DNA from: Actinomycetota bacterium
GTDB lineage: Bacteria; Actinomycetota; Acidimicrobiia; Spongiisociales; UBA11373
Assembly: GCA_003486285.1 (NCBI GenBank)
Contig: DNGH01000310.1
Coordinates: 1-21,657 of the forward strand
DNA length: 21,657 nt
Direction of reading: 5' to 3'
In this document: positions 20,696 through 21,657 of the stretch, piece after piece
Layout of the letters: every line of letters begins with the position of its first letter
Numbering within the stretch: position 1 is the stretch's first letter
Notes under the pieces: generated by a model
Databases searched by the model: none
The model's input: the letters and a program-made list of their open reading frames with translations, nothing else
What the model was told of the DNA's origin: nothing
Translations under genes and position numbers: made by a program

Positions 20696-21470
20696 CTCCG
20701 GTCTCGAAGACCGCGTTCGCGACACGCTTGCCGCCGTCGCTGCGGCCACTCCCATCGGGATACTCTCGGTCACGAACCGGACCCGTCGTACCCGCCGACT
20801 CCCCAACGTGGCTTGGCTCGCTGCCGGGTTTGCGGCGGTGGTCGTGGCGGGCGTCGGTCTGTATGCCCTGCTGGGTGGGAACAGGCAGCAAGACGCCTAC
20901 GGGGAAGGGGCAGGCTGTGTCGAGGCCTCGCCGGACCACTCGTGGCACTTTGAGGTCGGAGACCCATCCGACATCGACGCCGAGCTCTTGTATGTCCCCA
21001 CCTACCTACCCGTCGGCTTCGAACTTGACCAAGCCTGGTCTACTGACGGCCAGCTGTGCGAACGAATCGACGGACCCCAGGGGGAACGGCTCCTCCGTGT
21101 GCAGAACTGGTACCTCATGGACTTCGCTGAGGCTCTACCAGGAGACCGCCACATCAGGCTGCTGATCGTCGTCTATCACGGCAACATCCAGGACACATCC
21201 ACCCGGCCCGCCAACTCGTTTCCCGGTCCCGTAGACCCGCGCACCGCCCCGTGGGAAGCCGTGCTCATCGATGGTGCCGAGGGCGGCTACCTGGAATGGG
21301 AGGACGGCAAGCAAGTCACCTGGCAGATCGCGCCGTACGTGGTGGCAACGGTGCATGCCCCGCAGCTCCTCACCGGAGAGATGTCCAAGAACGAACTCAT
21401 ACGAGTTGCAGAGTCCCTCGCACGGGTCGGCCCCGACACGCAGCTACCCCCACCACCCATCGAGCCGTAA
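20688..21470 (+). CDS. Single-pass membrane protein, putative anti-sigma partner
   Basis: A 260-residue protein. The cytoplasmic N-terminus (about 1-40) begins MPDSGLEDRVRDTLAAVAA and ends in a basic RTRRTRR stretch. One transmembrane helix (about 41-62) leads to an extracytoplasmic domain with LLYVPTYLPVGFEL, a phrase common in DUF4367-like domains of sigma-associated proteins. Two cysteines lie in the outer domain. The HxxxCxxC zinc anti-sigma motif is absent. The ATG has a GAGGAG upstream and the gene overlaps the sigma gene by 8 bases, so it is co-expressed. Anti-sigma activity is inferred from position and topology only; it could instead be a sensor or an effector controlled by the sigma factor. 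Confidence 0.78.
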   Translation: MPDSGLEDRVRDTLAAVAAATPIGILSVTNRTRRTRRLPNVAWLAAGFAAVVVAGVGLYALLGGNRQQDAYGEGAGCVEASPDHSWHFEVGDPSDIDAELLYVPTYLPVGFELDQAWSTDGQLCERIDGPQGERLLRVQNWYLMDFAEALPGDRHIRLLIVVYHGNIQDTSTRPANSFPGPVDPRTAPWEAVLIDGAEGGYLEWEDGKQVTWQIAPYVVATVHAPQLLTGEMSKNELIRVAESLARVGPDTQLPPPPIEP

Positions 21471-21519
21471 CCGGATCACATGCCCCTCCCCTCGGCGACG
21501 GCGATCACACCGGCCCGCC

Positions 21520-21657
21520 CTACTCCTTCGCCCGCATCACGATCCCGCGCACCGGCTTCGGGTAGAAGCGCGATCCCTTCGGCGGCAGCAGGGTGCCGGC
21601 GGCGGCGGCGGCGAACACGGCGGGGATCGGGACCCGGGGCAGAAGGATGCCGGCATC
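21520..21657 (-). CDS. C-terminal end of a DUF1015-family protein (5' part outside window)
   Basis: An open frame enters from the window edge on the minus strand and ends at a TAG (21522-21520). The 45 visible residues include VPIPAVFAAAAAG, then TLLPPKGSRFYPKPVRGIV and a short MRAKE end. DUF1015 proteins typically end with a LPPKST-FYPK-GLV pattern, so the match is good for such a short piece. The function of the family is not well established. The gene is convergent with the putative anti-sigma gene. The 49 bases between them show CCCCTCGGCGACG, weakly like the start of the 32-bp element. Confidence 0.6.
   Translation of the reverse strand, partial: DAGILLPRVPIPAVFAAAAAGTLLPPKGSRFYPKPVRGIVMRAKE

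Noticed and set aside
1..21657. Search by eye for PafBC-type promoters (TTGTCRGTG, 8 bases, TANNNT)
   Set aside because: No convincing match was seen upstream of any gene; TTGTC at 18053 is followed by ACCC, and matches inside coding regions lack the -10.

Overview
The window is a high-GC actinobacterial chromosome segment built around a complete Pup-proteasome locus. The order trmI - ferredoxin - arc(mpa) - dop - pup - prcB - prcA - pafA - pafB - pafC - tatA - tatC - helY is essentially that of the mycobacterial Rv2118c-Rv2092c region. Several details argue for an actinomycete outside Mycobacteriales, possibly an acidimicrobial-type lineage: no PE/PPE genes, a Pup ending in GGQ, a DUF4193 protein with a very long acidic tail, and dense 4-base gene overlaps. 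The placement is inferred from gene content, not measured.

Layout. 1-1,235: a 34-residue membrane peptide overlaps trmI, and a convergent small ferredoxin follows across a hairpin. 1,427-6,286: the degradation operon arc-dop-pup-prcB-prcA, tightly overlapped. 6,283-6,636: an antisense, tail-anchored DUF2007-like gene that shares a CTAG palindromic stop with prcA and a 66-base divergent promoter region with pafA. 6,703-10,039: the Pup ligase pafA, then the WYL regulators pafB and pafC, separated from pafA by an inverted array of heptamer repeats. 10,126-14,671: a zinc-ribbon protein, tatA, tatC, a HelY/Mtr4-type helicase and a degenerate lipid-kinase-like protein. 14,720-17,340: a DUF4193 protein, a GNAT acetyltransferase, an unrecognised protein and an M20 peptidase. 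17,424-21,470: an accessory stretch of an F420/PPOX-type enzyme, two putative lipoproteins, a DUF6226 protein, and an ECF sigma factor with a membrane partner. 21,520-21,657: the C-terminal end of a DUF1015 gene, running off the window on the minus strand.

How it works together. Dop deamidates the C-terminal Gln of Pup, PafA ligates Pup to substrate lysines, ARC unfolds pupylated proteins and PrcBA degrades them. Dop can also remove Pup. PafB and PafC are known elsewhere as a DNA-damage transcriptional activator pair.

The least explained features are non-coding. (1) A 7-bp tandem repeat (CTGAYAC and variants) occurs at two loci with the same architecture: inverted units, a spacer of about 25 bases, then direct units. 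At one locus it supplies the stop codon of trmI. (2) A roughly 32-bp element occurs in five same-strand copies between 18.0 and 20.1 kb. The first four are spaced 630-683 bp apart with exactly one gene between neighbours, a cassette-like arrangement. (3) Several genes start 6-8 bases after a TANNNT hexamer, pointing to leaderless transcription. I see no rRNA, tRNA, CRISPR array or intact transposase.
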